DNA of 64,000 nt from Microbacteriaceae bacterium X2B (GTDB lineage Bacteria; Actinomycetota; Actinomycetes; Actinomycetales; Microbacteriaceae), in contig SCPB01000003.1 in assembly GCA_005502445.1 (NCBI GenBank), forward strand, positions 58,112 through 122,111, written 5' to 3'. The notes beneath the pieces are model-generated. The model saw nothing but the letters and a program-made list of their open reading frames with translations, searched no databases and was not told the origin of the DNA. Within the stretch, counting starts at the first letter, position 1. The number at the start of each line of letters is the position of its first letter. The translations under genes and the position numbers were made by a program. This document shows positions 51,403-62,290 of the stretch, piece after piece.

Positions 51403-52584
51403 ATGACCGACCATGACCACGGCGACAGCGGCATCCTGCACGGCTTCGCGACGCGCGCGATCCACGCCGGCCAGGCCTTCGACCCGACGACGGGCGCCGT
51501 GATCCCGCCCGTGCACTTCAGCACGACATATGCCCAGGACGGCATCGGCAACCTGCGCGGCGGCTACGAGTACGCCCGCGGCGGCAACCCGACCCGCGAC
51601 GCTCTGCAGGCGCAGCTCGCCTCACTCGAGGGCGGTTCGTTCGCCTACAGCTTCGCCTCGGGCCTCGCCGCGGAGGACGCGCTGCTGCGCGCCGTGCTGC
51701 GCCCCGGCGACCACGTGCTCATGGGCAACGACGTCTACGGCGGCACCCACCGGCTCGTCCGCCGCATCTTCGGCGACTGGCAGATCGGTCTCACGACGAT
51801 CGAGCTCGGCGACCTCGAGGCGACCGGTGCGGCCCTCACCGGGCTGCGGCCGCGCGTGCTGTGGCTCGAGACGCCGTCCAACCCGCTCATGAAGATCACC
51901 GACATCACGGCGCTCGCCGAGGCGGCGCACGCGGTCGGCGCGCTTGTCGTCGTCGACAACACCTTCGCGACCCCGTACCTTCAGCAGCCGCTCGTGCTCG
52001 GCGCCGATGTCGTCGTGCACTCGACGACGAAGTACCTCGGTGGGCACTCCGACGTGCTCGGCGGAGCCGTCGTCACGAACGACGCCGAGCTCGCCGAGGC
52101 GGTCGCGTTCCACCAGTTCGCGGCGGGCGCCGTCTCGGGCCCGATGGATGCCTGGCTCACCACCCGGGGCATCAAGACCCTTGCGGTGCGCATGGACCGC
52201 CACACCGCCAACGCCCAGGCGATCGCCGAGTCGGTTCTCGGGCACTCCGCCGTCGCGCGCGTCCACTATCCGGGCCTCCCCTCGCACCCCGGGCACGAGC
52301 TCGCAGCCCGCCAGATGCGCGGATTCGGCGGGATGCTCTCGCTCGAGCTCGCCGGCGGTGCCGCCGCCGCGCGCCGCTTCGCGGAGAGCCTCCAGGTGTT
52401 CAGCCTCGCCGAATCGCTCGGCGGGGTCGAGTCGCTCGTCAACTACCCGAGCGAGATGACCCACGCCTCGGTGCGCGGTACCGACCTCGAGGTGTCGGAC
52501 GCGGTGGTCCGGCTCTCGGTCGGCATCGAGGATGTCGCCGACCTGCTCGCCGACGTGCGCCAGGCGCTCGTGCGGCTCGTGTAG
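51403..52584 (+). CDS. Cystathionine gamma-synthase/gamma-lyase family enzyme
   Basis: A 393-residue PLP enzyme of the Cys/Met metabolism family. It has FATRAIHAGQAFDPTTGAV, the substrate Tyr/Arg segment YEYARGGNPTRDALQ, and the PLP lysine Lys210 in STTKYLGGHSDVLGG. Gamma-synthase (forward) and gamma-lyase (reverse transsulfuration) are hard to separate by sequence; the upstream cystathionine beta-synthase argues for at least part-time reverse transsulfuration from homocysteine to cysteine. It lies 24 bases after that gene, likely in one operon. Confidence 0.9.
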   Translation: MTDHDHGDSGILHGFATRAIHAGQAFDPTTGAVIPPVHFSTTYAQDGIGNLRGGYEYARGGNPTRDALQAQLASLEGGSFAYSFASGLAAEDALLRAVLRPGDHVLMGNDVYGGTHRLVRRIFGDWQIGLTTIELGDLEATGAALTGLRPRVLWLETPSNPLMKITDITALAEAAHAVGALVVVDNTFATPYLQQPLVLGADVVVHSTTKYLGGHSDVLGGAVVTNDAELAEAVAFHQFAAGAVSGPMDAWLTTRGIKTLAVRMDRHTANAQAIAESVLGHSAVARVHYPGLPSHPGHELAARQMRGFGGMLSLELAGGAAAARRFAESLQVFSLAESLGGVESLVNYPSEMTHASVRGTDLEVSDAVVRLSVGIEDVADLLADVRQALVRLV

Positions 52585-52635
52585 CTGCCGCGCGGCGCGC
52601 AGGCGGACGCCGTAGCCCGGCCACCGGGCGCCGTG

Positions 52636-52670
52636 CATAATGGGCCGAGCGGATGTGAACGTACACATCC
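52636..52670 (+). promoter_or_regulatory. Promoter and LacI-type operator of the arabinose regulator gene
   Basis: A CATAAT -10 box (52636-52641) is followed at the expected RNA start by GGATGTGAACGTACACATCC (52651-52670), an almost perfect 20-bp palindrome. A similar half-pattern, ATGTGAACGGTCACAT, precedes araD, so the regulator probably represses itself and the ara operon. Confidence 0.65.
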
Positions 52671-52690
52671 GAGGGGGAGCGAGGAGCCCG

Positions 52691-53722
52691 GTGTCGGATC
52701 CAGTGCGGTCGAGTGATCCAGAACGGGTTCGTGCTCCGAACATCCGCGACGTCGCCCGCGTCGCGGGTGTCTCCTACCAGACCGTCTCGCGCGCGCTCAA
52801 CGACAGCCCCTCCATTCGCCCCGAGACCCTCGCGCGCGTGCGCGCCGCCATCGACGAGCTGGGGTACCGGCCGAACCAGGCTGCGCGCGCGCTCGTCACG
52901 AGCCGATCGCGGACGATCGGCGTTCTCTCGGCGCAGACCGTCCACTATGGCCCGGCCACGAGCATCCAGGCCATCGAGACGGCGGCGCGCGAAGCCGGCT
53001 ACCGGCTCTCGATCACCAACATCAGTTCGAGCGAGTACGCCTCGATCAAGGCCGGGCTCGACCACCTCATGGCGCAGTCGATCGAGGCGCTCATCGTCGT
53101 CGCGCCGCAAGTGCGCGTGTTCGAGGCCCTCAGCGACTTGCAGGTCGCGGTTCCGTTCGTCACGCTCGAAGCCACGGGCCTGAACTCGGCCCACTCTCTG
53201 TGGGTCGACCAGATCCAAGGAGCTCGGCTCGCGACCCGTCACCTCATCGACCTCGGCCACACCGAGATCATGCACATCTCGGGCCCGCAGGACTGGATCG
53301 AGGCGGAGGCCCGCATGCAGGGGTTCCTGCGCGAGCTGAGCGACGCCGATCTGCGCACGCGCGCGCCGATCCTCGGCGACTGGACGGCGCACTTCGGGTA
53401 TTACGCCGGGCTCGAGCTGCTGCGCTACCGCGACTTCACGGCGGCGTTCTGCGGCAACGACCAGATGGCGCTCGGCTTCCTGCACGCGTGCCGCGAGGAG
53501 GGGCTCTCGGTGCCCGGGGACATGTCGATCGTCGGCTTCGACGACATCCCGGAAGCCGCGCACTTCGCTCCGCCGTTGACGACGGTGCGGCAGAACTTCG
53601 CCGAGATCGGCCGGCGGGCGATCGAGCTGCTGCTCGGCGAGTTGCGCGGCGACACCGAGCTCAGCCACGCGCCCGTGCAGCCCGAGCTCATCGTGCGCCA
53701 GTCGACCGCGCGGCTCGTGTAG
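52691..53722 (+). CDS. LacI-family regulator of the L-arabinose genes
   Basis: A 343-residue repressor. The helix-turn-helix is NIRDVARVAGVSYQTVSRAL, followed by the hinge YRPNQAARALVTSRSRTIG and a sugar-binding-protein-like effector domain (FCGNDQMALGFLHACREEG, IVGFDDIPEAAHF). I start at the GTG at 52691 with AGGAG just upstream, because a longer reading from 52640 would include the operator palindrome. It lies upstream of araD-araB-araA in the same direction, separated by 457 bases with matching operator sites. L-arabinose or a related pentose as effector is inferred from context. Confidence 0.88.
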   Translation: MSDPVRSSDPERVRAPNIRDVARVAGVSYQTVSRALNDSPSIRPETLARVRAAIDELGYRPNQAARALVTSRSRTIGVLSAQTVHYGPATSIQAIETAAREAGYRLSITNISSSEYASIKAGLDHLMAQSIEALIVVAPQVRVFEALSDLQVAVPFVTLEATGLNSAHSLWVDQIQGARLATRHLIDLGHTEIMHISGPQDWIEAEARMQGFLRELSDADLRTRAPILGDWTAHFGYYAGLELLRYRDFTAAFCGNDQMALGFLHACREEGLSVPGDMSIVGFDDIPEAAHFAPPLTTVRQNFAEIGRRAIELLLGELRGDTELSHAPVQPELIVRQSTARLV

Positions 53723-54023
53723 GGCGGTCGCGGGCCGTGCCCGCGCCGCGCCATTCGCGCGCCCCCTGTTGGCGTGCCCCCGGTTTGCGGACCGTGCCCG
53801 TGCTCCCGTGCTCCCGTGCCCGTGCCCGTGCGCGCCGTCGCTCAGCCCCGGTGCCTGGCGGTGACACGCCGGTACCGCGACCGACCCGCGGGCACCACAC
53901 CCACCCACCGGGGCTCCGCGACAGCGGGAGGCGCGGCACGAGGCCGCACGAGGCGGCGCATGGCGACGGCATGGCTACGGCATGGCTGTTACCGACTTGT
54001 GACCGTTTCGCATGGGGCTCGCC
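53723..54023. other. Gene-free region between regulator and ara operon
   Basis: No gene is seen here. It contains a low-complexity run built from CCGTGC and TCCCGTGC units (53792-53831) and, near 53990-54010, a TGTGACCGTTTCG element that recurs at 54032-54044 and resembles half of the ara operator. Confidence 0.6.
53792..53831. repeat. Simple repeat of CCCGTGC-type units
   Basis: Five to six tandem, slightly variable copies of a 6-8 base unit (CCGTGC, TCCCGTGC). It is non-coding and likely a slippage product. Confidence 0.6.
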
Positions 54024-54054
54024 TTGACAGATGTGACCGTTTCGTCGTTAGAGT
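54024..54054 (+). promoter_or_regulatory. Promoter of the araD-araB-araA operon
   Basis: A perfect TTGACA -35 (54024-54029) is followed by TTAGAG/TAGAGT (54048-54054) with an 18-19 base spacer. The spacer holds a TGTGACCGTTTCG half-operator. Confidence 0.6.
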
Positions 54055-54065
54055 GCTCTCACGCG

Positions 54066-54081
54066 ATGTGAACGGTCACAT
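54066..54081. promoter_or_regulatory. LacI-type operator of the ara operon
   Basis: ATGTGAACGGTCACAT is a palindrome with central CG, just downstream of the promoter and closely related to the site at 52651-52670. Confidence 0.7.
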
Positions 54082-54179
54082 TTACGTCACCCGCGAGCGG
54101 CTCCGAACCTCGAGCAGTCGCGCAGTCTCTGAACCACCCCGGCGCCGGGTCCACCCGTCGCCCGCGACGATGGAGTCCC

Positions 54180-54896
54180 GTGAGCACCGTGATCGCCCTG
54201 AGCCCCGAGGTGCAGGTCGCCGTCGCACGCGTGCGCGACGAGGTCGCGGCGCTCCACGCCGAGCTCGTGCGGTACGGCCTCGTCGTGTGGACGGGCGGCA
54301 ACGTCAGCGGCCGCGTGCCCGGCGCCGACCTCTTCGTCATCAAGCCGAGCGGCGTCGCGTACGACGACCTCGACCCCGCGAACATGATCCTCTGCACGCT
54401 CGACGGCGAAGTCGTGCCCGACACCCCCGGCAGCGACCGCAACCCCTCGAGCGACACCGCGGCGCACGCCTACGTCTACCAGAACATGCCCGAGGTCGGC
54501 GGCGTCGTGCACACGCACTCGACCTACGCGACGGCGTGGGCGGCGCGGGGCGAGGGCATCCCCTGCGTCATCACCGCGATGGCCGACGAGTTCGGCGGCG
54601 ACATCCCGGTCGGACCGTTCGCGATCATCGGCGACGACTCGATCGGCCGCGGCATCGTCGAGACCCTCACGGGGCACCGCTCGCGCGCCGTGCTGATGCA
54701 GGGCCACGGCCCCTTCACGATCGGCTCGGATGCGCGCGACGCGGTCAAGGCTGCCGTCATGCTCGAGGATGTCGCGCGCACGGTGCACATCTCCCGCCAG
54801 CTCGGCGACCCGCTCCCGATCGATCCCGTCGCGGTCGACGCCCTCTTCGAGCGCTACCAGAACGTCTACGGCCAGCCCGGCGGAGCCGCACGATGA
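54180..54896 (+). CDS. araD: L-ribulose-5-phosphate 4-epimerase
   Basis: A 238-residue class II aldolase/epimerase. It has WTGGNVSGRVPG, PSGVAYDDLDPANM, and zinc ligands His111 and His113 in VVHTHSTYATAWA plus His in LMQGHGPFTIG. It converts L-ribulose-5-P to D-xylulose-5-P, the last step of arabinose entry into the pentose phosphate pathway. The GTG start is preceded by a leader with a LacI-type operator. Its stop overlaps the kinase gene (ATGA). Confidence 0.93.
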   Translation: MSTVIALSPEVQVAVARVRDEVAALHAELVRYGLVVWTGGNVSGRVPGADLFVIKPSGVAYDDLDPANMILCTLDGEVVPDTPGSDRNPSSDTAAHAYVYQNMPEVGGVVHTHSTYATAWAARGEGIPCVITAMADEFGGDIPVGPFAIIGDDSIGRGIVETLTGHRSRAVLMQGHGPFTIGSDARDAVKAAVMLEDVARTVHISRQLGDPLPIDPVAVDALFERYQNVYGQPGGAAR

Positions 54897-56563
54897 GCGC
54901 CAGCGCCTCAGCGAACGGTGCCGCCGCGGCCGCCTCCGCGGTCATCGCCGAGGGCCGCGCGGTGCTCGGCTTCGAACTCGGCTCGACGCGCATCAAGGCC
55001 TGCCTCGTCGGCGAGAACCCGAGCGACGTGATCGCGACCGGGTCCCACGAGTGGCAGAACGGGCTCGTCGACGGCGTCTGGACCTACGCGATCGACGATG
55101 TCTGGGCGGGCCTGCAGAGCGCCTACGCCGCACTCGTCGCCGACTCCCGCCAGCGCCACGGCACCGCGCCGACGAGTCTCGCCGCCGTCGGCGTCTCAGC
55201 GATGATGCACGGCTATCTCGCCTTCGACGAGGCCGACGAGCTGCTCGTGCCGTTCCGGACCTGGCGCAACACGAGCACGGGCGCGGCCGTGGCCGAACTC
55301 AGCGAGCTCTTCGGCGTGAACATCCCCCTGCGCTGGTCGATCGCGCACCTGCACCAGGCTGTGCTCGACGGCGAGGAGCACGTCCCGCGCATCCGCCACC
55401 TCACGACCCTCGCGGGCTACGTCCACTGGCGGCTCTCGGGCGAGCGCGTGATCGGCGTCGGCGACGCCTCGGGCATGTTCCCGATTGGCGCTGGCCCGAT
55501 TGGCGCCGCCCCGACCGGCGCTGCGGGCGCCGACTACGACGCGGCCCTGCTGGCGCGCTACGACGCGGCGGTCGCCGGCTCCGCGCTGGCGACCTCGATC
55601 AGGGGGATGCTCCCGCGCGTGATGCCCGCGGGCGCGACCGCGGGCATCCTCACGCCGGCCGGTGCCGCCCTGCTCGACCCGACCGGGGCCCTCCAGCCCG
55701 GCGCCGCGCTCTGCCCGCCCGAGGGGGATGCCGGCACCGGCATGGTCGCCACGAACGCGGTCGCCCCGAGCACGGGCAACGTCAGCGCGGGCACGAGCAT
55801 CTTCGCCATGGTCGTGCTCGACCGTCCTCTTTCGCGTCCGCACCCCGAGCTCGACATCGTCGCGACGCCCGCGGGGGACCCGGTCGCGATGGTGCACTGC
55901 AACAACGGCACGAGCGAGCTCGCCGCCTGGGTGGGGGTCTTCCGCCGCGTCGCCGAGCTCGCCGGCGCGCCCCTCGACGCCGACGAGGCCTATCGACTTC
56001 TGTTCACCGAGGCGCTCGACGGCGCCGCCGACGCCGGCGGCGTGCTCGCCTACAACCAGGTCGCGGGCGAGCCGATCGTGCACCTGACCGAGGGTCGGCC
56101 GCTCGTCGTCCGCACCCCCGACAGCCGGCTGACCCTCGCCAACACGATGCGCGCGCACCTCTACGGCGTCGTCGCGACCCTGAGCATCGGCATGCGCACG
56201 CTGCGCAAGGAGGGCGTCACCATCGACCGCATGCAGGCGCACGGCGGCCTCTTCCGCACCGCCGGCGTCGCGCAGCGCTTCCTCGCGGCGGCACTCGACG
56301 CGCCCGTCGGAGTCGCCGAGAGCGCCTCCGAGGGCGGAGCCTGGGGCATCGCGGTGCTCGCCTCGTTCACGGCATCCGGCGGCGGTGACCTCACCGCCTA
56401 CCTCGACGACATCGTCTTCGCCGGAGCCGACGCGGCCGTCGTGTCCCCCGACGTCGACGACGTCTCCGGGTTCGCCGAGTACCTCGCGCGGTACGAGGCC
56501 GGACTCGAGGTGCAGCGCCGCGCCATCGCCGCGCTGACCATGTCGGAAGGAACCGCCTCGTGA
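54893..56563 (+). CDS. araB: FGGY-family carbohydrate kinase, probable L-ribulokinase
   Basis: A 556-residue sugar kinase. The ATPase motif [16 protein letters not shown] is near residue 22, with further family segments [30 protein letters not shown] and [19 protein letters not shown]. The position between araD and araA (four-base overlaps on both sides) makes L-ribulose phosphorylation the best inference. The sequence is not the classical E. coli AraB type: FELGSTRIK and the C-terminal segment differ from what I expect, as in a distinct FGGY subgroup of actinobacteria and Bacteroidetes. It contains a repeated [13 protein letters not shown] insertion near residue 200. Confidence 0.85.
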   Translation: MSASASANGAAAAASAVIAEGRAVLGFELGSTRIKACLVGENPSDVIATGSHEWQNGLVDGVWTYAIDDVWAGLQSAYAALVADSRQRHGTAPTSLAAVGVSAMMHGYLAFDEADELLVPFRTWRNTSTGAAVAELSELFGVNIPLRWSIAHLHQAVLDGEEHVPRIRHLTTLAGYVHWRLSGERVIGVGDASGMFPIGAGPIGAAPTGAAGADYDAALLARYDAAVAGSALATSIRGMLPRVMPAGATAGILTPAGAALLDPTGALQPGAALCPPEGDAGTGMVATNAVAPSTGNVSAGTSIFAMVVLDRPLSRPHPELDIVATPAGDPVAMVHCNNGTSELAAWVGVFRRVAELAGAPLDADEAYRLLFTEALDGAADAGGVLAYNQVAGEPIVHLTEGRPLVVRTPDSRLTLANTMRAHLYGVVATLSIGMRTLRKEGVTIDRMQAHGGLFRTAGVAQRFLAAALDAPVGVAESASEGGAWGIAVLASFTASGGGDLTAYLDDIVFAGADAAVVSPDVDDVSGFAEYLARYEAGLEVQRRAIAALTMSEGTAS

Positions 56564-58080
56564 CCCGCAGCATCATCCCCGACCTGAGCACGTACGAGGT
56601 CTGGTTCCTCACCGGCAGCCAGAACCTCTACGGCGACGAGACCCTGCGCCGGGTCGCGGAGCAGTCGCAGCGGGTCGTGGCGGGCCTGCAGGCGGCGGCG
56701 GACATCCCGGTGACGATCGTCTGGAAGCCGACCCTCGTCGACTCCGCGAGCATCAAGCGCGTCATGCTCGAGGCGAACGCGGCCGAGAACGTCATCGGCG
56801 TCATCGCGTGGATGCACACCTTCAGCCCCGCGAAGATGTGGATCGCCGGCCTCGACGCGCTGACCAAGCCGCTGCTCCACCTGCACACGCAGGCCGATGT
56901 CGAGCTGCCGTTCGCCACGATCGACTTCGACTTCATGAACCTCAACCAGGCCGCGCACGGAGACCGCGAGTTCGGCTACATCGCCTCGCGCCTGAACGTC
57001 GCGCGCACGACCGTCGTCGGCCACGTCTCGAACCCCGCCGTCACCGCGCGCGTCGGCGTCTGGGCTCGCGCGGCGGCGGGCTGGCACGCGACGCACGAGC
57101 TCCGGCTCGCGCGCTTCGGCGACAACATGCGCTACGTCGCCGTCACCGAGGGCGACAAGACCGAGGCGGAGCTGCGTTTCGGCGTGCAGGTCAACACGTG
57201 GGGCGTCACCGAGCTCGCCGAGGCGGTGCACGCCGTCGGCGACGCCGAGATCGACGCCCTCGTCGCCGAGTACGTCGAGAGCTACGACGTCGCGGCCGAG
57301 CTGCAGCCGGGCGCCGCGCGCGCCGACTCGCTCCGCTACGGCGCCGCGATCGAGTCGGGCCTGCGCTCCTTCCTCGAGTCCGGCGGCTTCGGGGCCTTCA
57401 CCACGAGCTTCGAAGACCTCGGCGCGCTGCGCCAGCTGCCCGGCCTCGCCGTGCAGCGCCTCATGGCCGACGGCTACGGCTTCGGCGCCGAGGGCGACTG
57501 GAAGACCGCGATCCTCGTGCGCGCGGCCGCCGTCATGGGCGCAGGCCTGCCCGGCGGCGCCTCCCTCATGGAGGACTACACCTACCACCTCGAGCCCGGC
57601 AACGAGCTCATCCTCGGCGCGCACATGCTCGAGGTGAGCCCCTCGCTCTCGACGCAGCGCGCGAGCCTTGAGGTGCACCCGCTCGGCATCGGCGGCAAGG
57701 AGGACCCGGTGCGCCTGGTCTTCGACGCGGATGCCGGCCCCGCGGTCGTCGCGGCCCTCTCGGACATGCGCGACCGCTTCCGTCTCGTGGCCAACGTCGT
57801 GCAGAACGTCGAGCTGCCCGAGGCGATGCCCCACCTGCCCGTCGGTCGCGCGATCTGGAAGCCCGCGCCCGACTTCGCCACCTCCGCAGCCGCCTGGCTG
57901 ACGGCGGGGGCCGCCCATCACACGGTCATGACCACTCAGGTCGGCGTGGACGTCTTCCGGGACTTCGCGCAGATGGCCGGCGTCGAGCTGCTCGTCATCG
58001 ACGAGAGCACCACGCTCGAGGGGTTCCAGCGCGACGTGCGCTGGAACGCCGCCTACTACCGACTCGCGCAGGGGATCTGA
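56560..58080 (+). CDS. araA: L-arabinose isomerase
   Basis: A 506-residue enzyme of the expected length that isomerises L-arabinose to L-ribulose. Conserved stretches include [14 protein letters not shown] at the N-terminus, [45 protein letters not shown], the metal-ligand region [20 protein letters not shown] (Glu, His) and [10 protein letters not shown] (His). The GTG start overlaps the kinase stop. A GC hairpin lies 30 bases after the stop, before the transporter genes. Confidence 0.96.
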   Translation: MTRSIIPDLSTYEVWFLTGSQNLYGDETLRRVAEQSQRVVAGLQAAADIPVTIVWKPTLVDSASIKRVMLEANAAENVIGVIAWMHTFSPAKMWIAGLDALTKPLLHLHTQADVELPFATIDFDFMNLNQAAHGDREFGYIASRLNVARTTVVGHVSNPAVTARVGVWARAAAGWHATHELRLARFGDNMRYVAVTEGDKTEAELRFGVQVNTWGVTELAEAVHAVGDAEIDALVAEYVESYDVAAELQPGAARADSLRYGAAIESGLRSFLESGGFGAFTTSFEDLGALRQLPGLAVQRLMADGYGFGAEGDWKTAILVRAAAVMGAGLPGGASLMEDYTYHLEPGNELILGAHMLEVSPSLSTQRASLEVHPLGIGGKEDPVRLVFDADAGPAVVAALSDMRDRFRLVANVVQNVELPEAMPHLPVGRAIWKPAPDFATSAAAWLTAGAAHHTVMTTQVGVDVFRDFAQMAGVELLVIDESTTLEGFQRDVRWNAAYYRLAQGI

Positions 58081-58109
58081 TGCCCGGCGCGCCGTCACCC
58101 CGATAGACC

Positions 58110-58127
58110 TCCCGGGCACGCCCGGGA
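58110..58127 (+). terminator. Hairpin between araA and the sugar importer
   Basis: TCCCGGGCACGCCCGGGA is a near-perfect palindrome (7-bp stem, 4-base loop). With no U-tract, it may attenuate rather than stop transcription into chvE. Confidence 0.5.
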
Positions 58128-58199
58128 AACGGAGACCGACCTCGGCCCCGAGAGTCGGGATCCACCAGCACCACCACACTCCCCATGAAAGGACACACA

Positions 58200-59327
58200 G
58201 TGAAGAAGAGGACTCTTCTCTCGACCGTGGCAGCCGGAGCGATGGCGCTCAGCCTCGCCGCGTGCGCCGGCGGCACCGGCAGCACGGGCGGCGGTGAGGG
58301 CGACGGCGACGGCGGCCTCATCGGCGTCGCGATGCCCACGAAGTCGTCGGAGCGCTGGATCGCCGACGGCGACGCGCTCGTCGCCTCGCTCGAGGAGGCC
58401 GGTTTCTCGGTCGACCTGCAGTTCGCCGAGGACGACATCCCGACGCAGGTCTCGCAGATCGAGAACATGATCACCAAGGGCGCCGAGGCGCTCATCATCG
58501 CCTCGATCGACGGCACCACGCTCACGCAGGTGCTGCAGGACGCCGCCGACGCGGGCATCCCGGTCATCGCATACGACCGCCTGATCCGCGAGTCGGAGAA
58601 CGTCGACTACTACGCGACGTTCGACAACTTCCTCGTCGGCCAGCAGCAGGCGTGGACCCTCCTCAACGGCCTCGGCCTGACCGACCTCGAGGGCAACGCT
58701 CTGCCGGACGCCCCCGCCGGCCCGTTCAACATCGAGCTGTTCGCCGGCTCGCTCGACGACAACAACGCCTTCTTCTTCTTCAACGGCGCGATGGATGTCC
58801 TCCAGCCGCTGATCGACGACGGCACGCTCGTCGTGAAGTCGGGTCAGACGGAGATCGAGCAGGCCGCCACGCTGCGCTGGGACGGCGAGGTCGCCCAGAG
58901 CCGCATGGAGGACCTCCTGACGGCGAACTACTCGGACGGCTCGAAGGTCAACGCCGTGCTCTCGCCCTACGACGGACTGAGCCGTGGCATCATCTCGGCG
59001 CTCACCGACGCCGGCTACGCCGTCGGCACGGACTTCCCGATCATCTCGGGTCAGGACGCCGAGGTCGACTCCGTCAAGGCGATCCTCTCGGGTGAGCAGT
59101 ACGCGACGATCTTCAAGGACACGCGCGAGCTCGCCAAGGTCGCGGCGGGCATGGCGCAGGCCCTGCTCGAGGGCTCCGAGCCCGAGGTCAACGACACCGA
59201 GACCTACGACAACGGCGTGAAGGTCGTGCCCTCCTACCTGCTCGGCCCCGTGCCGGTCGTGAAGGAGAACGTCGAGGAGGCGCTCGTCGACACCGGTTAC
59301 TGGACGGCGGAGGAGCTCGGCCTCTAA
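58200..59327 (+). CDS. chvE: Monosaccharide ABC importer substrate-binding lipoprotein (ChvE type, CUT2)
   Basis: A 375-residue lipoprotein with lipobox LAAC and a Gly/Ser linker. The mature domain is a ribose-binding-protein-like fold close to Chv[45 protein letters not shown] and [15 protein letters not shown]. ChvE homologues bind arabinose, xylose, glucose and galactose, so arabinose uptake is expected here. The GTG at 58200 has AAAGGA seven bases upstream and is preferred to an ATG at 58185. It is followed by a 16-bp hairpin and its own ATPase and permease genes. Confidence 0.92.
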   Translation: MKKRTLLSTVAAGAMALSLAACAGGTGSTGGGEGDGDGGLIGVAMPTKSSERWIADGDALVASLEEAGFSVDLQFAEDDIPTQVSQIENMITKGAEALIIASIDGTTLTQVLQDAADAGIPVIAYDRLIRESENVDYYATFDNFLVGQQQAWTLLNGLGLTDLEGNALPDAPAGPFNIELFAGSLDDNNAFFFFNGAMDVLQPLIDDGTLVVKSGQTEIEQAATLRWDGEVAQSRMEDLLTANYSDGSKVNAVLSPYDGLSRGIISALTDAGYAVGTDFPIISGQDAEVDSVKAILSGEQYATIFKDTRELAKVAAGMAQALLEGSEPEVNDTETYDNGVKVVPSYLLGPVPVVKENVEEALVDTGYWTAEELGL

Positions 59328-59359
59328 GCAGGTCGACTCACCGCCGGAGAGCAGCACCT

Positions 59360-59401
59360 GGCCGGTGGTGGGGAGTCGCACTAGGCTCCCCACCACCGGC
59401 C
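59360..59401 (+). terminator. Intra-operon hairpin after chvE
   Basis: GGCCGGTGGTGGGGAG (59360-59375) pairs perfectly over 16 bp with CTCCCCACCACCGGCC (59386-59401). It lies between the binding-protein gene and the ATPase gene. Confidence 0.8.
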
Positions 59402-59435
59402 CCACCCACCAACGACGTTAGGAAGAGGGCAGAAC

Positions 59436-60964
<1,529 letters not shown>

Positions 60965-60965
<1 letters not shown>

Positions 60966-62203
60966 TGTCCAACACGACGACGACCAAGCCCGCCGAGAGC
61001 GGTCGCGGCGGCATCCACCTGCCGTCCACCCTCAGCCATGTGATCAGCGACCTCGGGAAGAACGGCATCTTCCTCGCCCTCATCGCGGTGGTCGTGCTGT
61101 TCTCGATCACGACGAACGGCATCCTGCTGCGGCCGCAGAACATCTCGAACCTGATCGTGCAGAACGGGTACATCCTGATCCTCGCGATCGGCATGGTGCT
61201 CGTGATCGTCGCCGGCCACATCGACCTCTCGGTCGGCTCGATCGCGGCGTTCATCGGCGCCGTCTCGGGAGTGTTCGCGGTCACCTGGGGTCTGCCCTGG
61301 TGGCTCGCGATCATCCTCTCGCTCGCGATCGGAGGCCTCGTCGGGGCCTGGCAGGGGTTCTGGATCGCCTACGTGGGCATCCCCGCCTTCATCGTGACTC
61401 TGGCGGGCATGCTGATCTTCCGCGGGCTGGCCCTCATCACGCTCGGCAACTCGAACATCGGCTCGTTCCCGGCCGAGTACCGCGCGCTCGGCAACGGCTT
61501 CATCAACTTCCCGATCGAGACCGGACCGCGCAGCCAGATCGACCCCGTGACGCTCATCATCGGCGCCGTCGCGATCGTCGCGCTCATCGTGCAGCAGATC
61601 CGCACGCGCAACGGACGCCTGAAGTACGGTCAGGATGTCGAGCCCACCCTGTGGTTCTTCGGCAAGCTCGTCTTCATCGTCATCGGCATCGGGTTCTTCA
61701 CCTACGCGCTGTCGACCTTCAAGGGCGTGCCCGTCACGCTCATCGTGCTCGCCGCGCTCGTTCTCATCTACGGAGTCATCGCCAACCGCAGCGTCTTCGG
61801 CCGCCACATCTACGCGATCGGTGGCAACCGCCGCGCCGCGCAGCTGTCGGGCGTGAAGACCAAGTCGGTCGACTTCTGGCTCTTCGTCAACATGGGCCTG
61901 CTCGCGGCGCTCGCCGGACTCGTGTTCACCGCCCGGCTCAACCTCGCCGGCCCGAAGGCCGGTGACGGCTTCGAGCTCGAGGCGATCTCGGCCGCCTTCA
62001 TCGGCGGCGCGGCGGTGCAGGGCGGCATCGGCACGATCTCGGGCGCCATCATCGGCGGTCTCATCATCGGCGTGCTCAACAACGGCATGTCGATCATGGG
62101 CATCGGCATCGAGTGGCAGCAGGCGGTCAAGGGCCTCGTCCTGCTGCTCGCCGTCGCCTTCGACGTGTACAACAAGCGCCGCTCGGGCGGTGCCGCGCAC
62201 TAG
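60965..62203 (+). CDS. mmsB: Monosaccharide ABC importer permease (GguB/MmsB type)
   Basis: A 412-residue inner-membrane permease of the ribose/galactose type with about ten hydrophobic segments. It has IVAGHIDLSVGSIAAFIGA, FGRHIYAIGGNRRAAQLSG and AAFIGGAAVQGGIGTISGA, all family hallmarks. Like GguB it has a longer central insertion (about residues 210-250). It forms the channel for ChvE-delivered sugars with the overlapping ATPase gene product. A perfect hairpin follows. Confidence 0.94.
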
Positions 62204-62216
62204 ACGTCGCGCGTCG

Positions 62217-62252
62217 GCGATGCCCCGGCCGCTTGCGCGGTCGGGGCATCGC
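62217..62252 (+). terminator. Terminator of the sugar importer operon
   Basis: GCGATGCCCCGGCC pairs with GGTCGGGGCATCGC (one mismatch), 14 bases after the mmsB stop. Confidence 0.85.
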
Positions 62253-62290
62253 CGTGCCGGTGGTGCTGTCGCGGCACGTAGTCTCGACCC

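Noticed and set aside
53792..53831. Tandem repeats resembling a small CRISPR or minisatellite regulator
   Set aside because: Units are 6-8 bases with no spacers; this is a simple slippage repeat.
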